Shown piece after piece: positions 10,638 through 21,580 of a DNA stretch of 64,000 bases. Under the pieces are notes generated by a model, which worked only from the letters and a program-made list of their open reading frames with translations, searched no databases and had not been told where the DNA came from. This stretch comes from Cystobasidiopsis lactophilus (lineage: Eukaryota; Basidiomycota; Agaricostilbomycetes; Agaricostilbales; Chionosphaeraceae): contig BCIO01000003.1 in NCBI GenBank assembly GCA_001599975.1, positions 2,350,677 to 2,414,676 on the forward strand. Direction: 5' to 3'. The position numbers and the translations under genes are program-made. Within the stretch, counting starts at the first letter, position 1; each line of letters starts with the position of its first letter.

Positions 10638-12366
10638 TCACCGCTTCCCAGTTGGCGTCCCCACCGATTCCTCCTCGTCGGACTCTTCCAACCTCAGCCT
10701 TGCCCGCTCCCCGATCGCCCGCTCCTCCTCGTCCTCCTCTTCGTCAAAGATGACTTCATGCGGCACCCCCCTCCCGTTCGGCGACGCAAACGGCAACCTG
10801 CCCTTTGGCGATCTCGGCGACCTCAACCCGTTCACCGCTGGAGGCTGGTCGAACGAGGCGCCTCGGGAGGAGGAGAAGGACTTCGTGTGCCGGCGAGTGG
10901 AGGCCGTAGCTGACAGAGGCAAAGAAGGCGTGCGGAGGATGTCGTCGTCCCCTTCGAAGGAGAGCCTGGCTCCCATCGACATGGACTGTCGCGTTTCGAG
11001 CAAGGAATGCCGGTGGCCAGATCTGAGCCCAGCGGCGGGTTCTTTGAGCGTGCGTGCATCGCGCTCGTTGAGCAGGTAGACGCCCATGAAGATGGTGGCG
11101 TATCCACAAGCCATGGACAGGCCGTCGACGCCACCGGTGCCGGAGAAGCCTTTGAAGAGGATGATGGACGCCAAAGAGGTCGCGACGGTGAAGAAGACGT
11201 AGTAGATCGGGTTGACCACGTTGGTCGAGAACAAGTCCAAAGCCTGCGCGTGCCACCTTCCGATCAACCTTTGCTTTCGCCAGAGAAGGAGAACGCACCT
11301 TGTTGAAGTAGTTCATTTGAACCGCAATACACCCGCCCACGATGCAGGCGAAGACATAGGTGGACAGATACCCAAACTGGTTGTTCCCGCTGAAAGTGAG
11401 TTTGAGCGCGACGCCGAAACCCTTGATGGCCATGGTCGACACCGAGCCGACAAGGGAGCAAATGGAGATGTAGACTATCGGGGTCTTGGTTCCGTAGGCG
11501 GGGGCGATTTTGTAGATCATGACGAGGGAGAAGACGAGGACGCAGGTGCAGTAGAACAAGTACGCTGTTTCGTGCCAATGACAGCCATATCAACTCGGGG
11601 TCCCAATTGATCGAGGGAAGAGGGACGAACCAGGGGCCATGGCATACTCCAAGATCTCATCCACGGTCTGGACGTCCTTGTCCTTGGGGGCGTGGAGGAC
11701 GATGATGATGGAGCCGACGACGCACAACGTGCACCCCACGCGCCCAATCTTGCCTAGTTGCTCTTGCAGGAAGAAACTGGCCAGCACTGCGCCTATCAAC
11801 ACGGACAAGGCGCCCAAGGGAACGACGAGGATGGCAGGGGCGAAAGCGTAGGCTGCGAAGTTGGCCACTGGTAGCCTCGCGCTTCAGCATTATCGTCTGC
11901 TCTGACGCTGGGCATGACTCACGTTCACCAACGACCACTGTGCGTACAGAACAAGACAAGCTTGAGCAAGGGGAGCAAGCTAAAAGGTAGGAGGCAAGAG
12001 CGCACTGATGACCATGCCCGCCCACCAAGTGGCATTTTTGAGGTAAGAGTACGACTCGGACGAGTAGCCGTCGTGTCGCTCGGCTGCGTCGATCAAGCCC
12101 TGTGCGCACGTACTGCTCGTTAGACGCTGACAGCGGGTCTGGAAGTGGAGGGCGACGCACCTTTTTGGTGATGATGAACGAGGTGCCTGCGCGCTCCCTC
12201 TAGTCAGTGTAGCCCCAGTCAGAGCTTGCAGTAGAGTCAAACGCACCAATGGCCAAGTTGCCAGCCAACGCCAACAGCAACCCGACATACCTTGCGCCCA
12301 CCCTGCTCAGCTCATGCGATCCCGCGTGTCGCATAGGGAGAGGGCTCACTTCTCCTCCATAGGCAT
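10638..12366 (-). CDS. NIPA-type magnesium transporter
   Basis: Eight exons (12366-12350, 12302-12247, 12186-12161, 12099-12006, 11937-11923, 11867-11631, 11564-11299, 11243-10638) encode 438 residues; exon 5 is 15 bases. The family signature is strong: GLLLALAGNLAIGTSFIITKKGLIDAA, then [46 protein letters not shown] and NPIYYVFFTVATSLASIILF. About nine membrane helices are followed by a cytosolic tail of some 140 residues rich in Ser and acidic residues. NIPA proteins move Mg2+ and other divalent cations at the plasma membrane or endosomes. A second ATG lies two codons downstream of the chosen one. The exon ending at 11631 uses a GTTCGT donor. Confidence 0.92.
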
Positions 12367-12707
12367 CCTGTCTCTCTACCGCGTCGCGAGCAATCTACTA
12401 AGGTTTAAAGAGGGTGGGGAGAAGCTATTCAAAGGTCCAGCCGCATTGGTTTTCGCTGGAGCAGGGTCAACCCTCACCGGCGCGCTTCAGCTTCTCGGCA
12501 CGGAGGTCGCGCGCGAACTTTTTGTGGTGCTGTGGGAAAAAATGCTGGTGGCGGGCCGTTTATTACACACAACTAGGAAGTCCTGAACAGGCAGAGAAAG
12601 AGGGAGAGAGAGAGGAACGATGTCTAGACGCAAAAGCCCAAAAATGCCAAGAAGAGAAAGAGAGTCCTCGGACGAAAAGATAGAGAATGAGTATGTCGTG
12701 TGTAAAT
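12367..12707. other. Intergenic region between two minus-strand genes
   Basis: This gap holds the promoter of the NIPA-type gene and the 3' flank of the oxysterol-binding protein gene. I see purine-rich tracts around 12590-12660 but no gene. Confidence 0.4.
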
Positions 12708-15126
12708 TCACAGATGCAGTTCTTCCATGTTGGGAATGTCCTGTGCGCGCACAAAATCAGGTGAGTCAACGAGGCCTCAAGAAGGGGAAGGCGGAAACGC
12801 ACGAATGAGCTATAGCCAACTCCGCCACTTTCCGCCTTGAGGACCTCCAAGCCTTTGGCGGACAGCTTTGGCCTGCCCGCCGTCGTGCGCGCCTCGTCGT
12901 CGAAGAACGCAATGTCGTGCTCCAAAGCCATCTTGGCCCGCTCGGCCGCCTTGTCGCGCTGGGCCTGCTCGATCGTCTGCTTCGACTTGGTCGCTTGGCC
13001 GTACTGCTTGGACAGGATGGCCTCCGTCACGGGCTGCCACAACCGCCGAGATTCGAGCTCGTGCTGGACCCCGACTGGCCTGACCGTCTTGGGCAAAGGC
13101 AGGATCTCGTTCAGGTCGATCAGCAGCGTCGACTGTGAAGCCCGCCAAACACACTGGCATCAGAAAAGGAATCCTGATAACCGGGTAAGGAAGACTCACC
13201 TTGCCGTTCTTGGTCGGCTTCCAAGTCACCTTGCCGCGCCAGGTGCCTTCGAGGTACCCCTTGATGGTGGCTTCTGGCACCTGCTTGATCTTGGTCCAAG
13301 TGGCCGCCTCGCTCCCGATCTCGTACTCGTACACCACCCCTTCCAATGCGAACCGCGCTTTCCCGATCCAGCTCTGTGTGACGACACAGTGAATGCATCA
13401 GATTCTGTTCGAAGACACTGATGAAAGTAGGGCGAAAGCACACCTCATCCACGAAGCCAATGATGGCCCGGAGAGCCTTGGTGCCCGCTTTCGACTCGCC
13501 GTTCGGGTTCAGGCAGGTGATGCAGCTCTGGTCCGAGATGGTGGCGTACGGCGCGCCGCGGAGGAAGCCGGTGATGGACGCCGTCGGGTGCGTGATGTTG
13601 TACTCCTCCCCACCCCGGTCCGGCAGCTGGACGTAGATGCCAAAGTTCTGCGTGCCCGCGTAGATCTTGACGCCTGTTGGTGCGACCCGCAGACATCAGA
13701 AACGAGAGACACTGATGTAGTGAAGAGATCCAACGAACTGGTACCGGTGAACTTGGCGCTCAGCTGGTCCACGCCATACGCTTGCACGCGCTGGTGCGGC
13801 CCGCCTTCTGGAGGTATGGACTCGTACCAAAAGCCTGTGCGCCGATACAAGAACTAGATCAGCAACGCTTTGCAACTGATACAGAAGGATAGGCAACGCA
13901 CTGGACACTGCGTGAAAGAAGCGGACAACATTGGGATCAAGAGTCAATGGAGTAGAAAGCACTGAAGCGCACCTGGAGGGTGGTGGGAGACCTGCTCGTT
14001 GATGAAGATGACGCGCGCCTTGTCCAGCGGCTTGGGCAAGGCCTCGTCGGCCGCCCGGACCGAGTTGTTGTCGAGCGAGGTGCCGGGGGTGGAGGCCGCT
14101 TGGGCGCCGCCGGTGGTGGTCAGGTGCGAGGCTGCGGAGGAGAGGCTGGACGTCGAGCTGGCGGCGGCGGCCAACATGGGCGAGGAGGGGGTAGAAGAGC
14201 GGATGGAGGAGGCGGAGGAGGAGGGCTTCGTGTCCGGCAGCGGCACGTTGGCCGGGCTCGAGGTGTCGATGCCGTGCTTGTACTTCGGCTTCTGGCTTGT
14301 CGGGTCCAAGGTCATTGGGTAGACGTCCCAGATGGATCTGAACTGCTCGCCCAGCCTGTATATGAGGACCACAAGAAGCCTCAGCAACAACCGTGGCTAG
14401 CTTGTGAGACGGCATACACAGAGTCTAAAACAATCAGGCGCAGGGATTTAGGCTTCGCTCTCAGGTTCGACAAGGCCCAGGACGCACTGTAAGGCTTGCA
14501 GACCTTGCCTTTGGACACTTTGAGGTCCTTGGTCACTGCATTGGCAGCGTTAGCTTTGCGCGATGGGAGACAGGGGAAGGCTGATCGACGTACAGACCCA
14601 GCGGAGGACGGCGAGCATGCGCTGGAGCGGATCGTCGCTGTCTCCGATGGCGCTGAACACATCCGGTCTGTGACATCGCATATCTTTTGAGCTCGAAGCC
14701 AAGCTCAGATGAGAAGCACAACGCACCGGTCCAAATCTAGAGGCGAACGGCAATCAAGACCAGCCCCAATAACAGCCTCAAGCACGGCGAATTAGCTACT
14801 CACAGTGCCAGTACTCTAGATTGCCCTCTGGGTAGAGCAAGCTGCAATACACAAGAGGTCAGCGCGAGGTCTGACAGGGCGCACCCAATCGAAGAGGCTG
14901 AGACGGCGCACTTTGCAGGCAGACTGAGCCGCAAGGCGGCCAAGTCCTTGACGCCAATCGTGCGCCTGAGCACGGAGAGCAGCTGCTTGAGCTTGGAGCT
15001 CTCGCTGGCCTGCACGCCATCCTCGATGGGCTGGAGCTCGGTTTGGAGAGCTTGTTCGAAGGTGTCCTCGTTCAGGCTCTCGGTGTCCACGCCCGGCGTG
15101 GACGGCTGCGTGGATGGCCTGCTCAT
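12708..15126 (-). CDS. Oxysterol-binding protein (OSBP/Osh family)
   Basis: Thirteen exons (15126-14912, 14841-14804, 14736-14727, 14667-14594, 14535-14488, 14424-14418, 14355-13973, 13907-13902, 13834-13745, 13673-13444, 13373-13200, 13132-12803, 12740-12708) encode 545 residues. Three exons are 10, 7 and 6 bases; they supply YLDRP, PYNSVLGEQF and the Val-Ser after the signature EQVSHHPP. The ligand-binding domain covers nearly the whole protein, interrupted after about residue 150 by a Ser/Ala/Thr-rich insert. There is no PH domain or ankyrin repeat, so it resembles the short Osh proteins, which exchange sterols or phosphatidylserine for PI4P at membrane contacts. The C-terminus SSFDIPNMEELHL needs the last short exon. 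Confidence 0.95.
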
Positions 15127-15257
15127 CGCGCCCTATCACCCCGACTGGAGGTGCAAGGTCGAAGAAGCTGAGGCGTTGAGGACCAAGAACGTTTCGCCTT
15201 CAGCCGATCTCGAGGCCTATCAACACCAACACAGTTGTGGGTCAACGACGGTTCCCG

Positions 15258-16605
15258 ATGGTCTCCTTTGAGCTGTACAGCGGCGTAGCTGTCCTTCTGG
15301 CTCCCTGGGCACTCAGGAAGGCGTCCGCCGCCTACGCCAATTGGCGCAAACCCGTCCACCACGCCAAGCTCGAAGAGGGCTCGTTGGCCACTTCGCTTCG
15401 GAGGGCCTTGGTCACCTCTGCCGTCGTTTTTTCCATTGTAAGTTGATGTTACTAGATGGTTCACGACTCCCAGTTGACCTTTTGTCAGACCAAGATGCTG
15501 GCGTTGACGCCCACTTCGCTGTTTGTGCAACTCTCGCTGCCCTTCAACACGCCCAACAGCCAGCTCTACACTGGTCTGATGGAGTTCACCAACGACTCGC
15601 CCTCAGAAAAGTCGCTGGAGCTGCTGAACCACCTCAAGACGTTCGAAGGCCGGGTTTTGTACAACCAAGTGGGAGCGGAACCCTTGCTCGACTGCGGCGC
15701 GATCTGCGTCCACCGCAGCGACTTCAAGCTGTTCTTGCTGCCCAATTTGATTGGGGCGTACGTGGCGTTGGCGAGCGTCGTCGGGTTGCTGGCGACCGGC
15801 TTCAAGCGGGAGGCGTGGAGGACTTACTTGTGCCTCGGCGTGCTGGCTGCCGCTGGAGGCGAAAGCTGGGCCTTGTTCCAAGAATGGGACAAGCAGGTCT
15901 TTGTGGGTGATCACATCGTGTAGAAAGGAGTCGATGATCCTCATCAATTCGCTTGAGCGCCCACAGATTCCCACCTACCTGCACCTGGGCCGCTATTGCG
16001 CCTTCATTGTGCTCTCTCTACTGGCCTACTTTTTGCCTCTTTCTGCACCAGCACCTTCTGTCTCCTCGATGCTCGGCCCAGTCCTCCAAGAGCTCATCAC
16101 GCACACGGAAGCCTCCCTTTCGACCATCAAGTTCACCGCCATTCTTCAATCGGCCCTCTCGTACGACGCATCCTTACAATCTCAATACCAAGAGTACTGG
16201 TCGACGATCCGTGCGAGCGCCAAGAAAGACTCCGAGGAGATGAAGCTCATACTCAAGGAGCTTGGCATGGATGTGCAGCTGGTCAAGAGCGAAGGCGGCG
16301 GCAGCCTGCCTCTCAAGATTGAAGGAGACCAGAGGAAGGCGGCCAGGCTGTTCGTACAGGCAAATTTGGAGGAGGTCAAGAGGCAGCTGGCCGAGGCCGC
16401 GTCCACCCTCCCAAAGCCGGCGCCGTCGCAAGACGCACCGTCACCTTCGCCAGAAGAAGAGGATTTGAAGTTGTCTCGAGCCGATAAGCCAACGACCTCT
16501 CCGGCAGGGAATAAGGGTAGCGTGGTCGACGAGACTCGATTGGACTCTGCTTCACCAACGCCGACGCCAGCCTCTCCACCACCTGCTCTACAAGGCGACC
16601 AATAA
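15258..16605 (+). CDS. Conserved fungal membrane protein, function unknown
   Basis: Modelled as three exons (15258-15437, 15489-15902, 15967-16605), 410 residues. The first two exons alone would end at 15923, and a separate frame starts at an ATG at 15934, but a 64-base GTGGGT..CACAG intron (15903-15966) joins them in phase 0, so I prefer one gene. Visible features are an N-terminal helix with basic flank, a soluble loop, a helix near residues 160-180, another at about 185-200, a helix after the second junction (YCAFIVLSLLAYFLPL), and a charged coiled-coil and Pro/Ser-rich tail. I do not recognise the family with certainty. The alternative is two adjacent genes ten bases apart. Confidence 0.6.
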
Positions 16606-16956
16606 TCTTCCTGCTTGATCATCACCAGCACCTACAGCGTCGGCGATGCCCTAACGATATCGTCTTGGTCGGCCAATTTTATTTGGATCTCTTCGCGCGC
16701 CCGAACGCCGTTCTGCTCACCCAAACACCTCCCGACTTTAGTCAGCTACGTTACAGCATCACTCGAGCTTCAAACTAGCGCCTACGACCTCGGTCTCTGC
16801 CCCTCCCAGTCCAGTTCGCCCCTCCGCCCTATGGCGCGCTCCTCCAAAAAAAAAAATGCCCGTTCGGCCTCACCATCGATGTCCGCGCCGACCTCGAATA
16901 TTTTATTTCATTTCTCTTCTTTCTTCCACCACAACACATCAAACTCATTTCGCGCG
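16606..16956. other. Intergenic region with an adenine run
   Basis: Upstream of the MFS gene. A run of about eleven A residues lies near 16847. An in-frame upstream ATG at about 16830 could extend the MFS protein by roughly 40 residues, but that extension has no family support. Confidence 0.4.
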
Positions 16957-18909
16957 ATGTCGGCCAGCGTCAGCGGTTCAGAGACCAAAATCGACGACGC
17001 GCCTCCGCAACCCGTTGTGCCACAGCAGGAGATTGGAGGTTTTCGATTCTGGGCCGTCATCTTCTCGCTCTGCATTTGCTGCTTCTTATCGGCGCTCGAC
17101 CTCACCGCTGTGTCAAATGCGCTTCCTCACATCTCGGTCGACTTGGACATCACACAAGAGGCGTGGCTCGCGTCCGCCTACGCCCTCAGCAGCACCGCTT
17201 TCATGCCTCTATTCGCTGCGCTATCGGCAATCTTTGGGCGCCGTCCGATGCTCCTGATTGCCGTCTCGTCGTTCGCGCTCGGCTCGGCGCTCTGTGGTGC
17301 CGCCCATAGCCAAGCGATGATGATCACCGGGCGTACCTTCCAGGGCGTCGGAGGTGGTGGCATCTTGGCCCTCTGCGATATCCTGGTCAGCGATCTGGTT
17401 CCTCTGGCGAAGAGAGGGGTGTATATGGGCTTGTTCGGCGGCGTCTGGGCAATTTCTTCTGCGATTGGTCCCCGTAAGTTTTCTCCCTTCGCGTCTTCTG
17501 ACACGGCCTTCTGAGTACATTCTTTCAGCGGTGGGAGGTGCTCTGGCGAGCAACTGGCGCTGGTGAGTCTCACAGCTCTAGCAAGTCTACCCCGTGTTAA
17601 ATATAGCTGGTTGGCGCACACAGGCTGTTCTACCTCAACCTGCCGCTGTCTGGCATCTCCTTGGTCCTCATTATGCTCTTCTGCAACTTCAACATCCCCA
17701 CGGCCAGCTTCAAGGAGCGCATCGGGAGGATTGACTGGATCGGCAGCGCCGTCTTCATCACGGCTATAACGTGCATCTGCTTGGGTGCGTGCTCGTCTCA
17801 TTCACTCCAATCTCGGGATATTTGTCTGACCTTCTGTACTAACAGGCTTGACCTGGGGCGGACAGGCTTATGCTTGGTCAACAGCGGCTGTGCTGGTGCC
17901 TCTGCTCCTTGGCCTCTTTGGCGTTGGCGTCTTCCTCTTCATCGAGACCAAAGTGGCCGAACCCACTGTGCCTTTAGAAGTGCTCAGTAACCGCACCAGC
18001 GTCTTGGGTTATGTCACCACCTTCGTGAGTTCCAGACCCTTGCCCGCCCGAGCTTCGCTCAAAGACATTTGGCCTGACTACACAGGTGCACGGCATGCTT
18101 GTCATGTTGATTGTGTACTTCTTCCCAATCTACTTTCAAGCCGTCAAGCTACAAAGCCCAGTTCGAGCTGGTATCTCGCTCTTTTCGCTGTGCTTCTCCA
18201 TCGCCCCGGTCGCCATCATCACTGGTGCCTCCATCGCCATTTCCAAGCGCTACCTCCCTCAGAACATCGTCTGCTGGCTCATTATAACCCTGGGCTTTGC
18301 ATTGATGTCCTTGATCAAGTGGGACTCGGGTGAAGCGGTCTGGGTCATCATGTGAGTCTCATGGCTTGTTTGATTGGGACCAAGGCTCATATGTTTTTGA
18401 CCAGCCCATTCATCGCTGGCATCGGCCTCGGCATAGGCTACACCTGCACCACTTTCCCCATTCTTGCGCCATTGCCAGTCTCAATGACCGCCCACGCCAT
18501 CGGCTTGCAGGCTTTCATCCGCAGCTTTGGCCAGCTGGTCGGCGTCACCGCTGGCTACACCGTTCTGCAAAACTTTCTGACCGACCGCTTGCCGCAAGAC
18601 TTCATTGACATCATCGGCACTTCGTCCAACATTGCCTACACCGGCGTGCCCTATGTCAAGACGTTGCAAGAGCCGCTAGCTACCGCGGTCAAGATCGCCT
18701 ACACCTCCTCTATCCGCTACGTCTGGATTGTCAGCGTGGCTCTATCTGCCGCCGGGCTCCTGGCCTCCGTCTTCATCAAGGAGGTGGAGATGCAAACGGT
18801 GACGGACGACCGGTTCAAGCTTAAGGATGGCAACTCCTCGCCGCGCTCCAAGTCTCCCATGGTCGCGCCGGCGTCCCCGGCTGGCTCTGTTGACCTAGAA
18901 AAGGCATAG
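16957..18909 (+). CDS. Major facilitator drug:H+ antiporter (DHA2-like)
   Basis: Six exons (16957-17473, 17529-17562, 17624-17784, 17846-18024, 18086-18351, 18405-18909) encode 553 residues. It has about 14 hydrophobic segments. The loop between helices 2 and 3 carries FGRRPMLL (motif A), and helix 5 carries GPPVGGALASNWRW, the antiporter motif C completed across two introns. LDLTAVSNALPHI in helix 1 is also typical of 14-helix multidrug or siderophore-type exporters. The C-terminal tail is Ser/Pro rich with likely phosphorylation sites. Proton-coupled export across the plasma membrane is expected; the substrate cannot be told from sequence. Confidence 0.9.
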
Positions 18910-19000
18910 ACTTCATGACAACCCTGTAACCCCAATTTATCGTCCAAAGACCATGCACGAGCCACTTCCTCGGACCAAGCTGACCAACAACCAAATAAGT

Positions 19001-20550
19001 TCAGTGCATGATGCGCAGATGGGCCAAGTTGAACTGACCACTCTCCTCCACCTCAGGCCAAGCCAGGCCGCTCGGTGCCCCGATCTCAATTGATCCTAGC
19101 TCGAAGCTCTTTTTAACAAAGGCTCGCAGTCCTTTTGCTTCTGGGATAAGGTCGAGGGAAGGAAAATTGCCGTTCATGATTTGTTCGGAGGCTTCCGTGT
19201 CGTCCACAATTTCGGAGAGGGGTTCGTTGGCGGTGAAAAGGTGAACGAGAGTCATAGAAAAGGTGAAATGATCGTCCAGAATTGACAGAGCAGGTTCGAG
19301 ACGGTATTTGACTTAGTTTCTGTACATTGGGAGGAGCTTGAGGCGATATGGCGGTTGGTGTCGACGGGAGCCCACGCGAGGCTTTGTAGCAGATGATATG
19401 AGCTGCGCCGACTCCCAATCGCACAAGACGACCTCTGAATGACTTTTGCCCGACCAGAGAAAGTTGGCCAGCTTGATATCCCCATGAAGAATGCCCTTGC
19501 CGTGCAACCTGCCGAGAACGCTCTTCATCGCTCCTGCCATCTCCAATTTTTCCTCAAAGGTCAAATTCTCAGGGTCGATATCGTGCAGCCGCGGCATCGT
19601 GAAACCAACAACGCGAGGCGGGCTTGTCGTGTCGTCTGCAAGTACGACCCCGAGGACGGGTGGCGCCAGATCAGGGCCCGCTCGGGCTTGCATCTCCATT
19701 TCTTCAATGATACTGAGACTGATCGTGAGCTCCACACCATTTCTGCGGGTGTCCGAGTTAGCAGCTGGCTCTTGCGAGAGCACTCGAACACTTAGCCTAC
19801 CGGTCCGGTGCGTTCGGATTTACTTTGGCCACTCCACCTCTGAACAGGTATAAGTAGGAGAATCGGCAGACGAACCATTGGTTGGCAGGGTCGTCCACAA
19901 TCTCCGACAAAAAAGCATCGCCCAGACCTCCGCCCGGATGCGCTCCATCAGAATTAGGGAATGGTCCAAAACTTTCAACGACAAGGCAGAGAAGATGGGA
20001 TATATCGGGAGGCAAGATCAGTGGAGAAAGCGCAAGGATGGCGGAGCAATGGAGCAGAAAGTGCAAGAATGGGTCCAGGGCAAACTACGTATGAACATAC
20101 ATCGCGGTCCGTAAGAACACCTGATCAAGAACATATCGAGGCCAATCCCACGAACCAGGAAGCTGTAGTCCACGAGAGCAAGCGATTCATACAAGAGCCG
20201 GCCCAATCGCCGGAGCGCAGAATTCGACTCCGGCGCTAGAACACACTCCTACCCAGCAGCCAATAGCAATAGCACTAAAAGGCGATATCTGAAGGACAAC
20301 CAAGCCCTTGGAAGCAAGCAAGCTCGTCGACCTGGGTCAGACTTCGCTGAGTCGCCACCGACTCCGAGTCAAAATTCCGCCACCGTCGCGGGTGCTTTGC
20401 CAGTGATTCTGATGCCTTGTACGATGCTTCTATATCATCACAGAGCGTTATTACCCGAGTTACAGAGTGCACCACAATTTCATGCGGCTTCGAGCCGTGA
20501 GCGTGAAATTGCGGCGAGCGCCTTTTGGAGAGCAACAGCGTTCCCAACAT
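19001..20550 (-). CDS. Atypical protein-kinase-like protein
   Basis: Five exons (20550-20332, 20248-20121, 19971-19801, 19742-19366, 19311-19001) encode 401 residues; all phases agree. The last three exons carry a kinase-like fold: GGVAKVN (beta3 Lys), SIIEEMEMQARAGP (helix C), HGKGILHGDIKLANFLW (catalytic loop HGD...N), VVLCDWESAQL where DFG would be, and VGSLKYRLEP like the activation segment. HGD instead of HRD and DWE instead of DFG make it atypical; activity is uncertain. The first two exons are an N-terminal domain I cannot name. The ATG at 20550 is the only one that opens exon 1, and it overlaps the eIF1A start on the other strand. The 5' part is less certain than the kinase part. Confidence 0.6.
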
Positions 20551-21350
20551 GCCGAAGGTGCGTGTTTGTTGCTCACACCAGTCCATACAGCTCTTGACAG
20601 ATGCCTGGCACGCGCAGAACAAGGGCAAAGGTGGCAAAAACAGGTGAGTGGAAAGAGGAGAGGAGAGAGAAAAGGGAAAGAGCTGAAAGGGAGAGGGAGA
20701 GGAAAAAAGGAGGAGAGGCAAGAACGAAAACGAATCGGAAAAACGCGAGCTAGTGTTCAAGGAGGAAGGACAAGGTGGGAGGAGCGGCCGGAGGCGATTT
20801 GAAGGTCGACTGACGAAAAACCCGCAGAATACGCCCAGGTCACCAAGATGCTTGGTTTGCGCCTCCATCGCCCTACTACAAGCTGTTACTGAGCACAGGA
20901 TGCGTAGGCAACGGCCGGTTGATCGCCATGTGCTTTGACGGGGAGCAAAGGCTCGCGCATATTCGTGGCAAGATGCGCAAGAAGGTGTGCCGCGCGCCCT
21001 CTCCTGCGTCCCGCAATGCTCATGACTGCTCCAAAAGGTCTGGATCAACCAGGGTGACATCGTGTTGCTGTCGTTGCGCGACTTCCAAGACGACAAGGCC
21101 GACGTCATCCAGAAGTACTCGTCCGACGAAGCCAGGAACCTCAAGGCGTACGGCGAGCTACCGGAGAACGCAAAGATCAACGAGACCGACTTGGGAGGAC
21201 CGGAGGACGAGTGCGTTGCCTTTGCTATATGCAAATTGATTTCGGGTGCTGATTCGTCGGGTGGCGTTGCGCAGCGACGGAGTGGTGGATTTCGGCAGCG
21301 GTTCAGAGGACGAGGAGGACGACGCCGAGATCAACATCGACGACATCTAG
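20549..21350 (+). CDS. TIF11: Translation initiation factor eIF1A
   Basis: Seven exons (20549-20557, 20618-20643, 20710-20774, 20828-20854, 20908-20984, 21038-21210, 21275-21350) encode 150 residues, the expected length. The first exon holds only Met-Pro-Lys. Splicing gives [20 protein letters not shown], then the OB-fold segments [34 protein letters not shown] and [19 protein letters not shown], and the acidic tail ending EINIDDI. eIF1A sits in the ribosomal A site, promotes scanning and helps choose the start codon. The second intron (20644-20709) is almost all purine. The fourth intron uses donor GTTTGC and acceptor GCGTAG, fixed by the need for MLGNGR. Confidence 0.95.
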
Positions 21351-21580
21351 ACCTCGCATATGGACTTTCGTCTCTTTCGCAGCAACTTCCGGAGACTCCG
21401 CGTGTACTATTCGACTTCATTTTGCTTTTGGAAGAGGCCCGCCCGGGGTTTTTGCACTTTTCTTGTGTCAATTTTCGCAAGGGGTTGTTACGGAAGCTAG
21501 CATGCAGCTTTCATGATTCCCTGTTTTCCGTTTGCCACGTCGAATGCAAAGATTTCCTCTTAGAGAGCATTTTCTAGGCT

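Noticed and set aside
15934-16605. Separate gene starting at ATG 15934
   Set aside because: A normal 64-base intron joins this frame to the preceding gene in phase, and a ten-base gap between genes would be very unusual; kept as an alternative only.
20275-21234. 319-codon minus-strand frame covering eIF1A
   Set aside because: Only its last part (20550-20332) is used as exon 1 of the kinase-like gene; the rest is the antisense shadow of eIF1A exons and purine intron.
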